From: Allobaculum sp. Allo2
Lineage (GTDB): Bacteria; Bacillota_I; Bacilli_A; Erysipelotrichales; Erysipelotrichaceae
Length of the DNA stretch: 64,000 bases
Assembly: GCF_022701175.1 (NCBI RefSeq)
Contig: NZ_CP078088.1
Coordinates: forward strand, 1,984,001-2,048,000
Direction: 5' to 3'
In this document: in pieces, positions 41,495-51,904 of the stretch
How the letters are laid out: the number at the start of each line of letters is the position of its first letter
How positions within the stretch are numbered: the first letter of the stretch is position 1
Translations under genes and position numbers: made by a program
The notes under the pieces: generated by a model
Databases searched by the model: none
Seen by the model: the letters and a program-made list of their open reading frames with translations, nothing else
What the model was told of the DNA's origin: nothing

Positions 41495-42929
41495 ATGGAA
41501 GAAAACAAAGCCGCATCCGTACAGGAAACATCCGCCGAAGAAGTCGTTCATTCCCGCCCGCGCTACGAGCAGAAAATTCTGGAAATTATCCGGACCGTCA
41601 ACTCGCCCAAGCTGCTTCGCGACAAGCTCGACGATTACCACGCCAACGATATCGCCGAAGCCTTCTCCGAACTGACTCAGTTTGAACGCGAAAAGCTCTA
41701 TCGCATGCTCGGAACGGAACGTCTGACCGAAATTCTCGAATACATGGATGAAGACGATTCCGCTAAGTTCCTGAGCGAAATGAACATCCGCAAGACGATC
41801 GCCATCATCAACGAAATGGAGACGGACAAAGCGGCGGATCTGCTTAAGGAAATCGATAAGGAAAAACGCGAAATCATTCTCGAACTGCTCGAACCGGAAG
41901 TCCGCAAAAGATTTCGGTCATATTCTCCTACGATGAAGACGAAATCGGTTCGCGCATGACGACCAACTACATCGAGGTCGACAAGGCCCTGACCGTAAAG
42001 CAGGCCACGCGCGAAGTCATCAATCAGGCAAAGGAAAACGACAACATCACAACGATTTACGTTCGCGATGAAAACGGCATGTACTACGGTGCCATTTCCT
42101 GAAGGATCTGATCATTTCCCGTGCGGATCTCCCGCTCGATGAAATCATTGCGACCAGCTATCCGTACGTTTACGCCGGCGAACCGATCGACCGGGTCGTC
42201 GAAGAACTGAAAGACTATAACGAAGACTCCATTCCAGTCCTAAACAACGACAACCTGCTTCTTGGTGTCATCACCTCGCAGGACCTGCTCGAAGTCATGG
42301 ATGAGGAAATGGGCGAAGACTACGCCAAACTCGCCGGTCTGGCCGCTGAAGAAGACCTGGAAGAATCTCTGTTCCAGTCGCTGAAAAAGCGTCTTCCCTG
42401 GCTGCTCATCCTGCTGTTTTTAGGCCTTTGCGTTTCGACGGTTGTTTCGATGTTTGAAACCGTCGTCGCCCAGCTGACAATCGTCATGGCGTTCCAGTCT
42501 CTGATTCTCGGCATGGCCGGTAACGTCGGTACCCAGTCGCTGGCCGTTACCATCCGCGTCCTGATGGACGATACGCTCGAGCGCAAGCAGAAGCTTTACC
42601 TGATCTGGAAAGAAGTCCGGGTCGGCGCCATGAACGGTCTGATTATCGGTACGTGCGCCTTCCTTCTGCTCGGTCTGTACGTTCACTTTGCGAAGAGCTA
42701 TGCCTGGGGCCCTGCCTACGCGATTTCTCTTTGCATCGGCCTCTCCCTCTGGCTGGCGATGATCATCTCTTCGCTGACCGGTACGACGATCCCGATCTTC
42801 TTCAAGAAAATCGGCATTGACCCGGCCGTAGCCAGCGGACCGCTGATCACAACCGTCAACGATATGGTCGGCGTAGTCACCTACTATGGTCTGGCCTGGA
42901 TTTTCCTGATCAATCTCCTGCACATGTAA
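41495..42929 (+). CDS. mgtE: MgtE magnesium transporter, second copy, two frameshifts
   Basis: MEENKAASVQETSAEEVVHS starts after AAAGGAGGG, 15 bases beyond the first copy. Same architecture: N domain (DDYHANDIAEAFSELTQFER), CBS pair (TTIYVRDENGMYYGAIS, LNNDNLLLGVITSQDLLEV) and five membrane helices with LGMAGNVGTQSLAVT and the end WIFLINLLHM. Shifts near 41915 and 42101 are each single-base. About 478 residues. The two copies are clearly homologous along their length but divergent, so they come from an old duplication, possibly giving transporters of different affinity or a heterodimer. A strong terminator closes the operon. Confidence 0.93.
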
Positions 42930-43000
42930 TTCAATACATGCAGGTATGCCTGGGATACAGGATCTATCCAGTCCTCACACGATTTATTTTCAGATAAAAC

Positions 43001-43060
43001 AAACCCGGTCAGAAGCGACGCCTCCTTCCACGAGGATCCGCTGCTTCTGATCGGGTTTTT
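43001..43060 (+). terminator. Terminator of the mgtE operon
   Basis: Arms aaacccggtcagaagc/gcttctgatcgggttt with an inner hairpin (cctc/gagg) and a ttttt tail. Confidence 0.9.
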
Positions 43061-43100
43061 ATCGTTTTTATGAAAATTGAGAAAGTGGGTCATCCCGGTT

Positions 43101-43968
43101 TTACCAGACGTAGCCTGGTTCCGGGTTATTGTTCATGGCATTCCACAGCTCATCGGCTGTAAATACTTTTGCCGCCAAACGCGCTGTCCTGATATTTTCC
43201 ATACGGATCAATGCAGTAGTAATGCGTCGCGTTTCCCTGTTCATCAAAGTCTGCACCGTATAAAACGAGTTCATGGACGGTTTCGACGCTTTCTCCATAC
43301 GCCAGATGCGGGTTGATGGAAACAAAGACTGGATCGCCGGAGCGCAGATCTGCCACAGCTCGAGCGAAGAACTGCTCTTTCATCTGGTCTGTGCCCGCAT
43401 TGCGCGTCCAGAGGAGCGCACGATAGCCGGGCTCCGTGTCATTTTCCGGTGCTTTTCCAAAAATGTATTTGGATGCTTCTCTTGCCAGATCCGCATATTC
43501 GGTACCGGAAACCGGACTCGTATTCAGACCGGCTGCCAGCGTACTCTGGCTGACATTGATACCGTGATACGCCAGGACCATTTGGAGGCAGGCAACCGCA
43601 CAGTAATAATTCGTTTCCTGAACGAACTGCGGGACGGCCAGCCGGATCGAATCGGCGGAGGCAGGCTGTTCTCTAACGTCAGGAGTAACGATCGGGCTTT
43701 CCATATCGCTTGGCTCGTTTTCATCCGATCCGATACTTTCCGTTTTCGAATTCGATTCCCTGTCGGACGCATTTTTGGATTCCGTGTTTGAAGCCGTCTT
43801 AGATTCCGTACTGGATGCGTCTCTCGATGTCGTTTTGTCGATCTGTTCTTCGGTTTTCTTCTGGTCTGACGATTTTGAATCGTCCGTTCTGGCAGAAGGC
43901 GACGTGCAGCCGGTCATCATCACGGCACTCAGCAGAAATAAAATGATTTTCTTTCTGTTCTTCTTCAT
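43101..43968 (-). CDS. C39-like cysteine peptidase lipoprotein, one frameshift
   Basis: MKKNRKKIILFLLSAVMMTGC has a lipobox, so the mature protein starts at the cysteine and is lipid-anchored. A Ser/Thr/Lys/Glu linker with near-repeats (TESKTASNTESKNASD) spans about 25-95. The peptidase domain follows with the catalytic cysteine in ETNYYCAVACLQMVLAYHG, histidine in VETVHELVLYG and aspartate in YCIDPYGKY, as in the Peptidase_C39_2 family. A shift near 43180 separates the last segment (TADELWNAMNNNPEPGYVW). About 288 residues. It probably acts at the cell surface, cutting peptides or wall cross-links. Confidence 0.82.
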
Positions 43969-44117
43969 AGCGGTTCCTGTTTTCCTGAAAACAGTATACC
44001 GGGGTGCGTCTATAAACTGAAACAGTCATTTCGATTTTATGTATGGAAGTTAAATCTTTTTGTCTATTCGTACGATTTTCCGACCATAGTCATTTTCTGT
44101 GATCTCCAGCATTATAA

Positions 44118-44161
44118 AAGACCGAAAGCGCGGCTGCACTGGGGCTTTCGGTCTGGTTTTT
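44118..44161 (-). terminator. Terminator downstream of the CnaB surface gene
   Basis: Perfect 10-bp arms gaccgaaagc/gctttcggtc with T tracts on both strands. Confidence 0.8.
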
Positions 44162-44245
44162 GATTCAGCAGAGATTCATGCTCCAATGCGGGAGGTTCTT
44201 TCCAGAAGAGCATTTCTCTGTTTTCATCAAAAACTGTATTTTGAT

Positions 44246-45190
44246 TTAGTGTTTCTTCATCGCGACAACCGCAAAGGCCAGGACGGCTGCGCTGACGCCA
44301 AAGGCGGCCGCATAGTCGAATACGTCGTTTCCTACACCGGTGTGAACGCTGTTTTTCGAAGCGTTCGCACTCGATTTTGGATCACGCTGGCTGGAATCGC
44401 TGCTTTGCGAAGTCGATTTGGAAGAAGAAGACGATGTGCTGGACTTATCTTCTGTAGGGGACTTGCTGTCGGACGTGTCCTTTTGGAATCCTCGGAGCTC
44501 TGAGAAGAGGAGTGGCTACTGTCCTCACTGTCCTCGATGTCGTTATTCGGTGTGTGCAGCGTTTCGGCATTCGTAACGACGAAACCGTTCTGGGCATCGC
44601 CGGCGATTTCGACTTCATACAGGACGCCTTCGAGCAGAACCTGCGGATGATCCGCTTTTTCTTTCGGTTCTTCTCCGGCTTCCTGAACGGTATAGACGTA
44701 CGCGTTGCCGTTTTCATAGACCGCATCCAGATTTTCGAACGTGCCTTTCCAGCCGTTCTTATCGTTCAGAGTCAGCGTATTGAACTGAAGCACGCCATCC
44801 CTCAAAAGTTCGATGTTGACTTCTGCTGTTTCGTTCCCTTCCATTGTTTTTCTACAGGAATCGAAACTGTATCTCTTTTGGCTGGTTGACTGGTTTGGCT
44901 ACGTTGACAAAACTCGACAGCGGCTTAACGGCATGACCCTCCTCCTGGCAGCTGCACTGTAGTAAGCGTCCGTTTCCTGCGGCGAGTTGAAGATCAGCAG
45001 ACGATCCAGATGCGGTACGTAATCGAGAACTTATATCCGTGTTCGGTTCGTACTGCGTATTGGCCAGATTGTTTTCTTCACTGAGCGAGTAGCGAAGAAC
45101 GACCGTTTCATCCGGGTTTTCCAGTGCATTGTATTCTTCGCTCAGTTTGGTCTGAACTTTTTCGTATTCCTCGTGATCGCCTTGGTACAT
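44246..45190 (-). pseudogene. 3' part of a CnaB-type surface protein, cut by an IS256 remnant
   Basis: Only the C-terminal part is present. From 45190 it reads MYQGDHEEYEKVQTKLSEEY in several frames. A CnaB-like domain follows (VEKQWKGNETAEVNIELLRD, then WKGTFENLDAVYENGNAYVY and YTVQEAGEE), next a serine-rich linker, then an apparent sortase signal (SVHTGVGND), a membrane helix and the end AMKKH. Several single-base shifts break the frame. VHTG is a degenerate form of LPxTG, so anchoring by a sortase is probable but not certain. The 5' part is missing: the sequence runs straight into transposase sequence of opposite orientation near 45190, so the gene is either disrupted or misassembled. Confidence 0.6.
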
Positions 45191-46144
45191 TCCAGCCTCA
45201 GGCAGTTCCTAAAGGCAGTCGGGATATTTCAGATATCGAGGACAAAATACTCCGTATGTATGGCCAGGGCATGTCGCAGCGCGACATCTCCGACATCATC
45301 CAGGATATCTATGGCTTCCCGGTCTCTGCGGATACGATTTCAAACATCACTGATCGTGTCTATCCGGTTGTTGATGAGTGGCGTCATCGTCCCCTGAAGA
45401 AGTGCTATCCTTTCGTATTCGTTGACTGCCTTTACGTATCAGTGAAAACCGATCATGGTGCCAAAGAACAGGCTGTATATGTGGTTCTTGGCTATGACAC
45501 GGAAGGCTGCAAAGATATCCTTGGCATCTGGATCGGCGAGAGCGAATCCAGGCACTTTTGGATGGAGATCTTTGACGAACTGAAGGCACGAGGCATAGAA
45601 GACATTTTTTCCTGTCCATGGACGGTGTAAGCGGGCTTGAAAGCGGCGCTAAGGCTGTATTTCCGAACGTTACTGTGCAGCGCTGCATTGTTCATATTCT
45701 TCGTAACTCGCTTAAATATATTCCAAACAAAGAAAGAGCTGGTTTCTGCAAGGATATCAAGAGAGTCTACGGTGCTTTGAACGCTAAAGAAGCAGAGGGT
45801 GCTTTCGATGAATTTAAGGAGAAATGGAGCCAATATCCTGGTTCCGTGAGCGTCTGGGAACGTAACTTTCATCACGTACTCCAGCTGTTTAACCACGGCA
45901 GCGCTGTCCGAAAGATAATGTATACAACCAATGCGATTGAGTCGGTTAACTCCAGCCTGCGAAAAGTAACAAAAAGGGCTCGTTTCCAAATGAGGATTCA
46001 GTTTACAAGGCTTTGTATCTACGCATTGTGGAGCTTGAGAAGAAATGGCAGGGACGAACGGTTCAAAACTGGGCAATGGTACGCAATCAGCTCCTGTGCG
46101 AGGAAGAACTGGGCGCCAGGCTGGAGAAGTACTCAGCCAGATAA
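45189..46144 (+). pseudogene. IS256-family (mutator-type) transposase, N-terminally truncated, frameshifted
   Basis: The text starts FQPQAVPKGSRDISDIEDKI, which in full IS256 transposases comes after about 80-100 residues, so the N-terminal DNA-binding part is lost. The DDE domain is otherwise readable: MYGQGMSQRDISDIIQDIYG, the first aspartate in FVFVDCLYVSVKTD, the second in LSMDGVSGLESGAKAVFPN, IVHILRNSLKYIP, and TTNAIESVNSSLRKVTKR around the glutamate. Shifts near 45615 and 45980 break it. Without its start it cannot move on its own. Confidence 0.85.
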
Positions 46145-46410
46145 GCGGCAGATCCGAAATCCGCTCATGAAATTTTCTTCCGCTTAAACCCTTTACAGCG
46201 GGTCCCCGCTCCCCTGCCCCCTGAAGACGTCCCCGCCGTCGAAAAATGCCACCCTGGCAGGGACGTCACAAGTCTAGCAGGGGGCGCCCGCTATAAAGGG
46301 CCGCTCCAGAAATTTTCACTCGCTCCTCGTCCAGCGAGGTGTTTTGAGCCTTCGAAACGGCCAAATGTTTCAACTACCAAAAACGAATTTACACAAAATT
46401 TTTGACATAC
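45189..46410 (+). mobile_element. IS256-family element, left end missing
   Basis: It contains the transposase below. The right end carries an IS256-type terminal motif (tttacacaaaatttttgaca) near 46390-46408. The corresponding left inverted repeat and the N-terminal part of the transposase are absent where it abuts the CnaB gene. Confidence 0.7.
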
Positions 46411-46729
46411 CCGCGATGCCGGCTGGACCGACGAAAAAATCGCCTGATACGAAATCAGTCCGACGCTCATTCTGCCAACGGAGAGAAACAAGCCTGAGAC
46501 AGTAAGCGCAGCGAAATAAGGTCCGATCCACGAACGGGATGAGACAGATCGGAAATAACGCCAGGCACAAGAGGAATTCCGTCTGTTGATGGATGCATTC
46601 GGAAAATAGAAAATGGATCCAGTCCGAAGATCGAAATTGAACAGACGGCTTTTCCTGGATACCGGAATCAGCAATCTAAACAGCACTTCCCGTCTGTTCG
46701 AACCGACCAAACAGGAATGAGACAGACCA

Positions 46730-46764
46730 GAAGATCGGCAATGGAAACGGCCGATCTTTTTCTT
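46730..46764 (+). terminator. Terminator hairpin
   Basis: agatcggc/gccgatct around a 10-base loop with ttttt after it. No gene ends near it on the plus strand, so it may belong to a lost gene. Confidence 0.7.
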
Positions 46765-46830
46765 TGGTTTTGAGAAGGATGTTCCGGGCACAGGCGAGTC
46801 TTTCGGACTGTCGTCTTTCCCATATTCTTC

Positions 46831-46862
46831 AAAAAGAAGCGCAGGCCGGCTGCGCTTCTTTT
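46831..46862. terminator. Bidirectional terminator
   Basis: Perfect 12-bp arms aaaagaagcgca/tgcgcttctttt around ggccggc. Confidence 0.85.
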
Positions 46863-47013
46863 CATTAATGTGATCTTTATTTGCTATTCGAACAATTTTG
46901 TATCCTTTGTGTGAAATTATATGATCCGCTTTCAAATGCAGTATTCATGTCGCATGGAGTATGGCTTCATGATATGATTTGCGTCGCATCGATGAATGAA
47001 TATTAAATTATAT

Positions 47014-47019
47014 TATAAT
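47014..47019 (+). promoter_or_regulatory. -10 element upstream of the secreted YRVYNP-repeat protein
   Basis: TATAAT in very A/T-rich sequence, 75 bases upstream of the start. Confidence 0.5.
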
Positions 47020-47093
47020 ACTTAGAATACGAAGTGATTGCGACTTGTTTACGCAAGTTCAATTCAAATACAGCGATTTATAGGAGAAATGAT

Positions 47094-48703
47094 ATGAAAA
47101 AGAACAAATTTTTACAACTTGCTCTGAGTACCTCTATGATCCTTAGCACCGCTGCAATGACCCTCTCTCCGGTTCAGGCGTTTGCTCAGGAAGAGGAAAT
47201 GACTCAGATGGAAAGTTTCACCCTGTCGGAAAACAGCCAGGCTGACATCAACGAAACGCTTTCGGAAGAAGAAAAATGATTCTGGCCAGTGACCTTCCTG
47301 CGACATACCGCGAAGGTACCGACGTAAACTGCGATCTGACGATCGATACGCTAGTAGATGGCACTCCGATGGACTCCCTGCTCTATCAGCCAGGTAAAGG
47401 TCAGAGTCAGGTGCAGATCGGCGGCGATCTGGACATGACCAACGTATGGAACAGCTACAGAACCTTCCGTCTGGCGTACATCATGGCCAACAGCAAACCT
47501 CAGTTTTACACAAAATCCCTCAAGGGAAGCTACACCTATACGTTCCAGATCAATCCGGAAATCGTATCGGTAAACGAAGACATTCTCTGCGACACATCGG
47601 CATGGCAGAAGGTATTTGAAGAAGGAAGCGGCGCAGCTGCCGAAGGCTTCTTCAAGTTCATGAAATGTACCCAGGCTTCTTATGATGCGACGACCGGTAC
47701 AATCACCGTTCGCTTTGAAATCAACGAAAACGGAACAGGCAAAGTATCCTGCAAGACGCTCGATGACGACAAAACAACACAGCCGAAAACAATCCATGCC
47801 TACTCTCCAGAAGGCGCGCTCTTCATTAAGGACGAAAACTTCCAGAAAGGCGGTCAGGCGATTCTGAGCACCTCAACCTTCCACGGAAACATTGACCTGG
47901 ATCCCTGGATGGCCTTGATCGTTCCGATTCGCTTCACCGGCGTAATTGACCAGACCGGTCTCGAACTGGACGTACCGTCCGGCAAAGTGGCTTTCCATGT
48001 AGAAAACGGTAACTGGGATGACGGTTCCGCCGATGCGAAAGTCGTAGAGATCGACATGGACATGGTGAAAACCAATGACGGCGCACACGCTGCTGGTACC
48101 CTCGATGCGTCTCTCATTCCAACCGGCATGGTTGCTCTCGAAGGCTTTGACCAGAGCAAAGGCCGCTGGACCGAAGAAATCAACACCGATGAAAACGGCA
48201 TTGTTCTCTCCAATGAGGAATACGATGCTGCCTACACCTATACCTTCGACAAAACCGTGGATACCGGCGGAGAAGAAGAAGTTGGCCCAACGGTAAACCT
48301 CTACCGCGTTTACAACCCGAACACGGGCGAACACCTCTTTACTCAGGATGTCCGCGAGAAAAACTACCTGTCCGCGATCGGCTGGTATGATGAAGGTCTG
48401 GCCTGGGTTTCCCCGGAAACATCCAGCGAACCGGTTTACCGTCTGTACAACCCGAACAACCGCGATCATCACTTCACGCTCGATGAGCAGGAAATGAACG
48501 TTCTTACCGATCTCGGCTGGAAATATGAAGGCATCGCCTGGTACTCCAACGCGCTTGGAAAAGGCGTACCTGTATTCCGTACATACAATCCGAACGCCGA
48601 TCAGGCCGGCTCGCACCACTTCACAACAAGCCGCAAGGAAAATGTATTCCTCATTTCCAGCGGATGGCTCGGTGAAGGCGTTGCCTGGTGGGTTGTTGAA
48701 TAA
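47094..48703 (+). CDS. Secreted protein with three C-terminal YRVYNPNTGEHLFT-type repeats, one frameshift
   Basis: MKKNKFLQLALSTSMILSTA is a signal peptide with cleavage after VQAFA. One missing base near 47276 separates the rest. A region of about 280 residues (about 70-390) with beta-strand character follows and I do not recognise it. From about residue 400 there are three repeats of about 45 residues: LYRVYNPNTGEHLFTQD, VYRLYNPNNRDHHFTLD and VFRTYNPNADQAGSHHFT, each followed by GW-x-x-EG-AW. These match the DUF5648 repeat of secreted Firmicute and Bifidobacterium proteins, probably carbohydrate- or surface-binding. No sortase motif, so it is released or bound through the repeats. Confidence 0.82.
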
Positions 48704-48764
48704 TTCCAATCCATTTCCCATCCAGAATAAGCCAGCACAAAATCTTATTCAGATCAAAATAATG

Positions 48765-48806
48765 CCAAAGGCTGCCCGTGCATTCCTGCATGAACAGCCT
48801 TTTCTT
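48765..48806 (+). terminator. Terminator of the secreted-protein gene
   Basis: aaaggctg/cagccttt with a tttct tail. Confidence 0.75.
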
Positions 48807-48887
48807 ATGCCTCTTTTCTTTTTGTCTTCCCTTTTCCCTTTCTTTTCTTCCCTTTCTTTTGCCTGTGCAAAGTTTCGACTGGCAGGT

Positions 48888-49442
48888 TTAGCCGATCGTC
48901 TTTACCGGTTTGGGAGGAAGCGTATAGTCCTGAATGCGATGTTCCATCCAGACGATGCCGTAGGAACGATCAAACTTGAACGCGCAGTTGTCAAAGCGGC
49001 CACACTCCTTAAATCCTCTGGCTTCATGAAAACGAACGCTGTCCAGATTCAGATACGGATCGTCCTTACAGGAAGGGATGGCAATACAGGCGTAAAAATT
49101 GATGAATCCAGCTTTGCGGCATTCTTCTTCGAGGGCCTCATAAAGTCTGGAGCCATACCCTTTGTGACGGGAATTTCGATCCAGATAAATGCTGGTTTCG
49201 ACACTCCAGGCGTATGCCTGTCTTTCCTTAAATGGAGCGACATAGGCGTAGCCCATGATTTTGCCTTTCTCTTCTAGAACCAGATACGGATAGTGCTTCT
49301 GAATGGTTTCAATACGGTGTTCAAACTCTTCGAGGGTAGGTACATCCCACTCAAACGTAATCGCCGTGTTTTCCACATACGGTCTATAAATTTCCAGAAG
49401 TCTTCTGGCCTCTTCCTTTTTCGCAAATCGAATCGTATACAT
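48888..49442 (-). CDS. GNAT-family N-acetyltransferase (phosphinothricin acetyltransferase-like)
   Basis: An intact protein of 184 residues, MYTIRFAKKEEARRLLEIYR. The YncA/Pat subgroup shows in YVENTAITFEWDVPTLEEFE and AYAWSVETSIYLDRNSRHKG; the acetyl-CoA loop is RHKGYGSRLYEALEEE and the C-terminus has GFKECGRFDNCAFKFDR. Relatives acetylate amino-acid analogues such as methionine sulfoximine or phosphinothricin. The gene stands alone between convergent neighbours. Confidence 0.9.
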   Translation of the reverse strand: MYTIRFAKKEEARRLLEIYRPYVENTAITFEWDVPTLEEFEHRIETIQKHYPYLVLEEKGKIMGYAYVAPFKERQAYAWSVETSIYLDRNSRHKGYGSRLYEALEEECRKAGFINFYACIAIPSCKDDPYLNLDSVRFHEARGFKECGRFDNCAFKFDRSYGIVWMEHRIQDYTLPPKPVKTIG

Positions 49443-49797
49443 TGGCGTTTCTTAAGGTCTTAAGGGACTGTTTCCTTTCTATGGAATTCTGTAAATATGC
49501 AGGATCCAGGATGATCCTCTCTTTCGTGTCCACTTTTCGGGGTACAGTCCGTGAAAGGACAACACAAAGAGAAACTTTAGAAAATATAGTAGCGCGTTAC
49601 ACGCCCTCGAAAAAGGAAAACTCTTTTGGACGGACACGAGATTGGATAATGTACAGGTTCAGACAATTCTGTCATTTTGCTTCGAGAGGATCGCCTGTTT
49701 TTGTGCAGCCGTTAAAATCAAAGACGAACACGGTTTAAGCCGGGTCCATATCCCTCTCGATTCGATTTCATACCCGGCAGGAAAGGAAAAACGATCC
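49443..49797. other. Intergenic region, nothing recognised
   Basis: About 355 bases without supported genes or clear hairpins; it should contain the promoter of the dipeptidase. Confidence 0.5.
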
Positions 49798-50821
49798 ATG
49801 ACAAAAACGTATCCCGTATGCGATCTGCACTGCGATACCATTCTCGCTTTGCGCGAACGCCGCGATCAGAATCAGGACGCCTCTCTGGCAAAAACGATCT
49901 TTGCATCGATATTCAAAAACTTCGAAAAGGCGGCGTGGCGCTGCAGACGTTTGCGCTGTTTACTGATCGCGGCAACGGCCGTCAGCCCGAACACGAAGCG
50001 CTTCGTCTGCTGAACGAATTTCAGAAGCAGATGCACATACATCGTGCTTTTCTGCTTCCGATCTTTACCCGCAAGGATCTGGATGCTTTACAAAACTCTT
50101 CGAAAACTGGCGTTCTGCTTTCTCTGGAAGAAGGCGATGTGATGTTTCAGGATCTGGACCTGCTCGAATTCTGGCAGCGCATGGGCGTTCGGCTCATTGC
50201 GCTGACCTGGAACTATCCAAACGCGATCGGTCACCCCAACATTTCCTTTGCGGATCTTGCGGATGTCGATTACCGAAAACCGGCTCCCTTTTTCGCGTAG
50301 AAACAGAAAAGGGACTGACCGAACACGGCAAACAGTTCGTTCACAAATGCGAAGAACTCGGCATTTTAATCGATGTCTCGCATCTTGGAGACAAGGCGTT
50401 CTGGGATGTGATGGAAATGGCCTCTAAACCCGTCCTTGCTTCTCATTCCAACTGTCGGGCGTTATGCGAAGTCAGCCGCAACCTCAGCGATGAGCAGATT
50501 CGCGCCATTGCCAAAACGGGCGGCGTGATCGGTCTCAATTTCTGTGCCGACTTTTTACGGGAAAACGATGAAGACCTCTCGCGGCTTGAAGACATGATTC
50601 GTCATCTTGAACATCTGCGGGCAGCCGGCGGAATTGACGTCTGCGCGATCGGTACAGATTTTGACGGCATTCACTCCAAAGTCGAAATTGAAGACGCTTC
50701 GCAGATGCAGAAGCTGGCGGACGCCTTAGAAAAAGCGGGCTGGAGTGAAGAAGACATTGCCAAAGTCATGGGCGAAAACGTTTTTCGCGTCCTGCAGCAG
50801 GTTCTTCCCGAGGATCTCTGA
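49798..50821 (+). CDS. Membrane dipeptidase-like (M19) metallopeptidase, two frameshifts
   Basis: The start MTKTYPVCDLHCDTILALRE follows GGAAAGGA. The zinc ligands of the renal dipeptidase family are visible: H-x-D in DLHCDT, glutamate in LLSLEEGD, histidines in DVSHLGDKAF and LASHSNCRALCEVSRN, and aspartate in AIGTDFDGI. Shifts near 49895 and 50295 are each single-base. About 341 residues. It cleaves dipeptides, including D-amino-acid-containing ones, probably in the cytoplasm because no signal peptide is present. Confidence 0.9.
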
Positions 50822-51029
50822 AAACCAGGAAATCTGTTTTTCCTTCTGCACGGCTAGAAATCGCTCGGACTGATACAATAGGTGTACAGTAAATTGTCTG
50901 TCTAAAGCAGCAGGAGGCCATCTTTTCCAGTCGGCTTTTGCCCGCGTTTGATCCTGTGCTTCTTTTCGAAACAGGAACTGCATTCGATGCTCTGCATCGG
51001 GATAGACGAATATTTAGAGGTGAATATCT

Positions 51030-51651
51030 GTGCAAATTTTCTGGTTTATTCTTTGTCTTATCATCGGCTATCTGCTGGGGTCCATTCCGTTCGCGCTGGT
51101 CATCGGAAAAGTCTTCTTCCATACCGATCTGCGTAAAAGGATCCGGCAATCCTGGCGGTACCAATGCGGGACGCGTTCTCGGCAAAAAGGTCGGCGTTCT
51201 CGTCATTTTCATGGATGCCTTAAAAGTTGTTGCTGCCATTGGCATCGGCGCCCTCGTTTCTCCGGCCTGCGCGCTGGTCAGCGGACTGGCCTGCTGCATC
51301 GGTCACTGCTATCCGATCTTTGCTCATTTCAAAGGCGGCAAGGCAGTCGCCAGCATGTACGGCTTCCTGTTTGGCATTTCCCTGTTTGTCTTCCATAACG
51401 GACTGTATTTCCTCATTCCGTTTCTGATGTTCTTCATCATTCTGTATTTATACAAATGGGTGTCCGTGGCTTCCATCTGTGCGGCACTCGCCAGTTCCCT
51501 GCAGATTCTTTCCATGAACTGGTCGACCAATTCGCAGGATCTGCTCCTGATCGCCGGGAGCTGGATGCTGACCGCGCTGATCATCTACCGGCACAAATCG
51601 AACATTCTTAAAGTTCGCGCCGGCAAGGAAAGCAAAGTAACCTGGATTTAA
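51030..51651 (+). CDS. plsY: Glycerol-3-phosphate acyltransferase PlsY, one frameshift
   Basis: A GTG at 51030 behind AGAGGTGA gives MQIFWFILCLIIGYLLGSIP, the standard PlsY start. After a shift near 51140 come the conserved GSGNPGGTNAGRVLGKK loop, HCYPIFAHFKGGKAVAS and five to six membrane helices to the end AGKESKVTWI. About 207 residues. It transfers an acyl group from acyl phosphate to glycerol-3-phosphate, the first step of phospholipid synthesis in the membrane. Confidence 0.92.
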
Positions 51652-51670
51652 CTCTCATCGATTTCTCATT

Positions 51671-51696
51671 TAGCCGGTCCTGGACCGGCTTTTTCA
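51671..51696 (+). terminator. Terminator of plsY
   Basis: agccggtcc/ggaccggct with ttttt following. Confidence 0.85.
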
Positions 51697-51814
51697 GACT
51701 AAACGTCTGTATATATTTGCAAGACGTGCCCGATCTACGTGTGAAACGAATCTTCCGGAAATTCTCCGCAGCCGCCGGCATTCCGGCAGCATTTCCCCGT
51801 GCATTGTATCCTGT

Positions 51815-51870
51815 AAAAAGCGGCGGTTTCACGCTTTCCTAGGGAAAGTCGTATGGAACCGCCGCTTTCG
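51815..51870 (-). terminator. Terminator of the ABC exporter operon
   Basis: Perfect 12-bp outer arms aaagcggcggtt/aaccgccgcttt with an inner ctttcc/ggaaag stem. Confidence 0.85.
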
Positions 51871-51904
51871 CATGCGAGATCTGTATTACTAATTGCAAAA
51901 ACAA

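Larger units (their letters stand above)
46145..47013. other. IS right flank and non-coding spacer
   Basis: Beyond the transposase stop are about 265 bases of IS non-coding sequence with GC-rich inverted stretches, then two terminators. No gene can be supported. Confidence 0.55.

Noticed and set aside
46291-46935. A 214-codon minus-strand frame to the right of the IS element
   Set aside because: It crosses the IS end and two terminators and encodes biased sequence without a domain.
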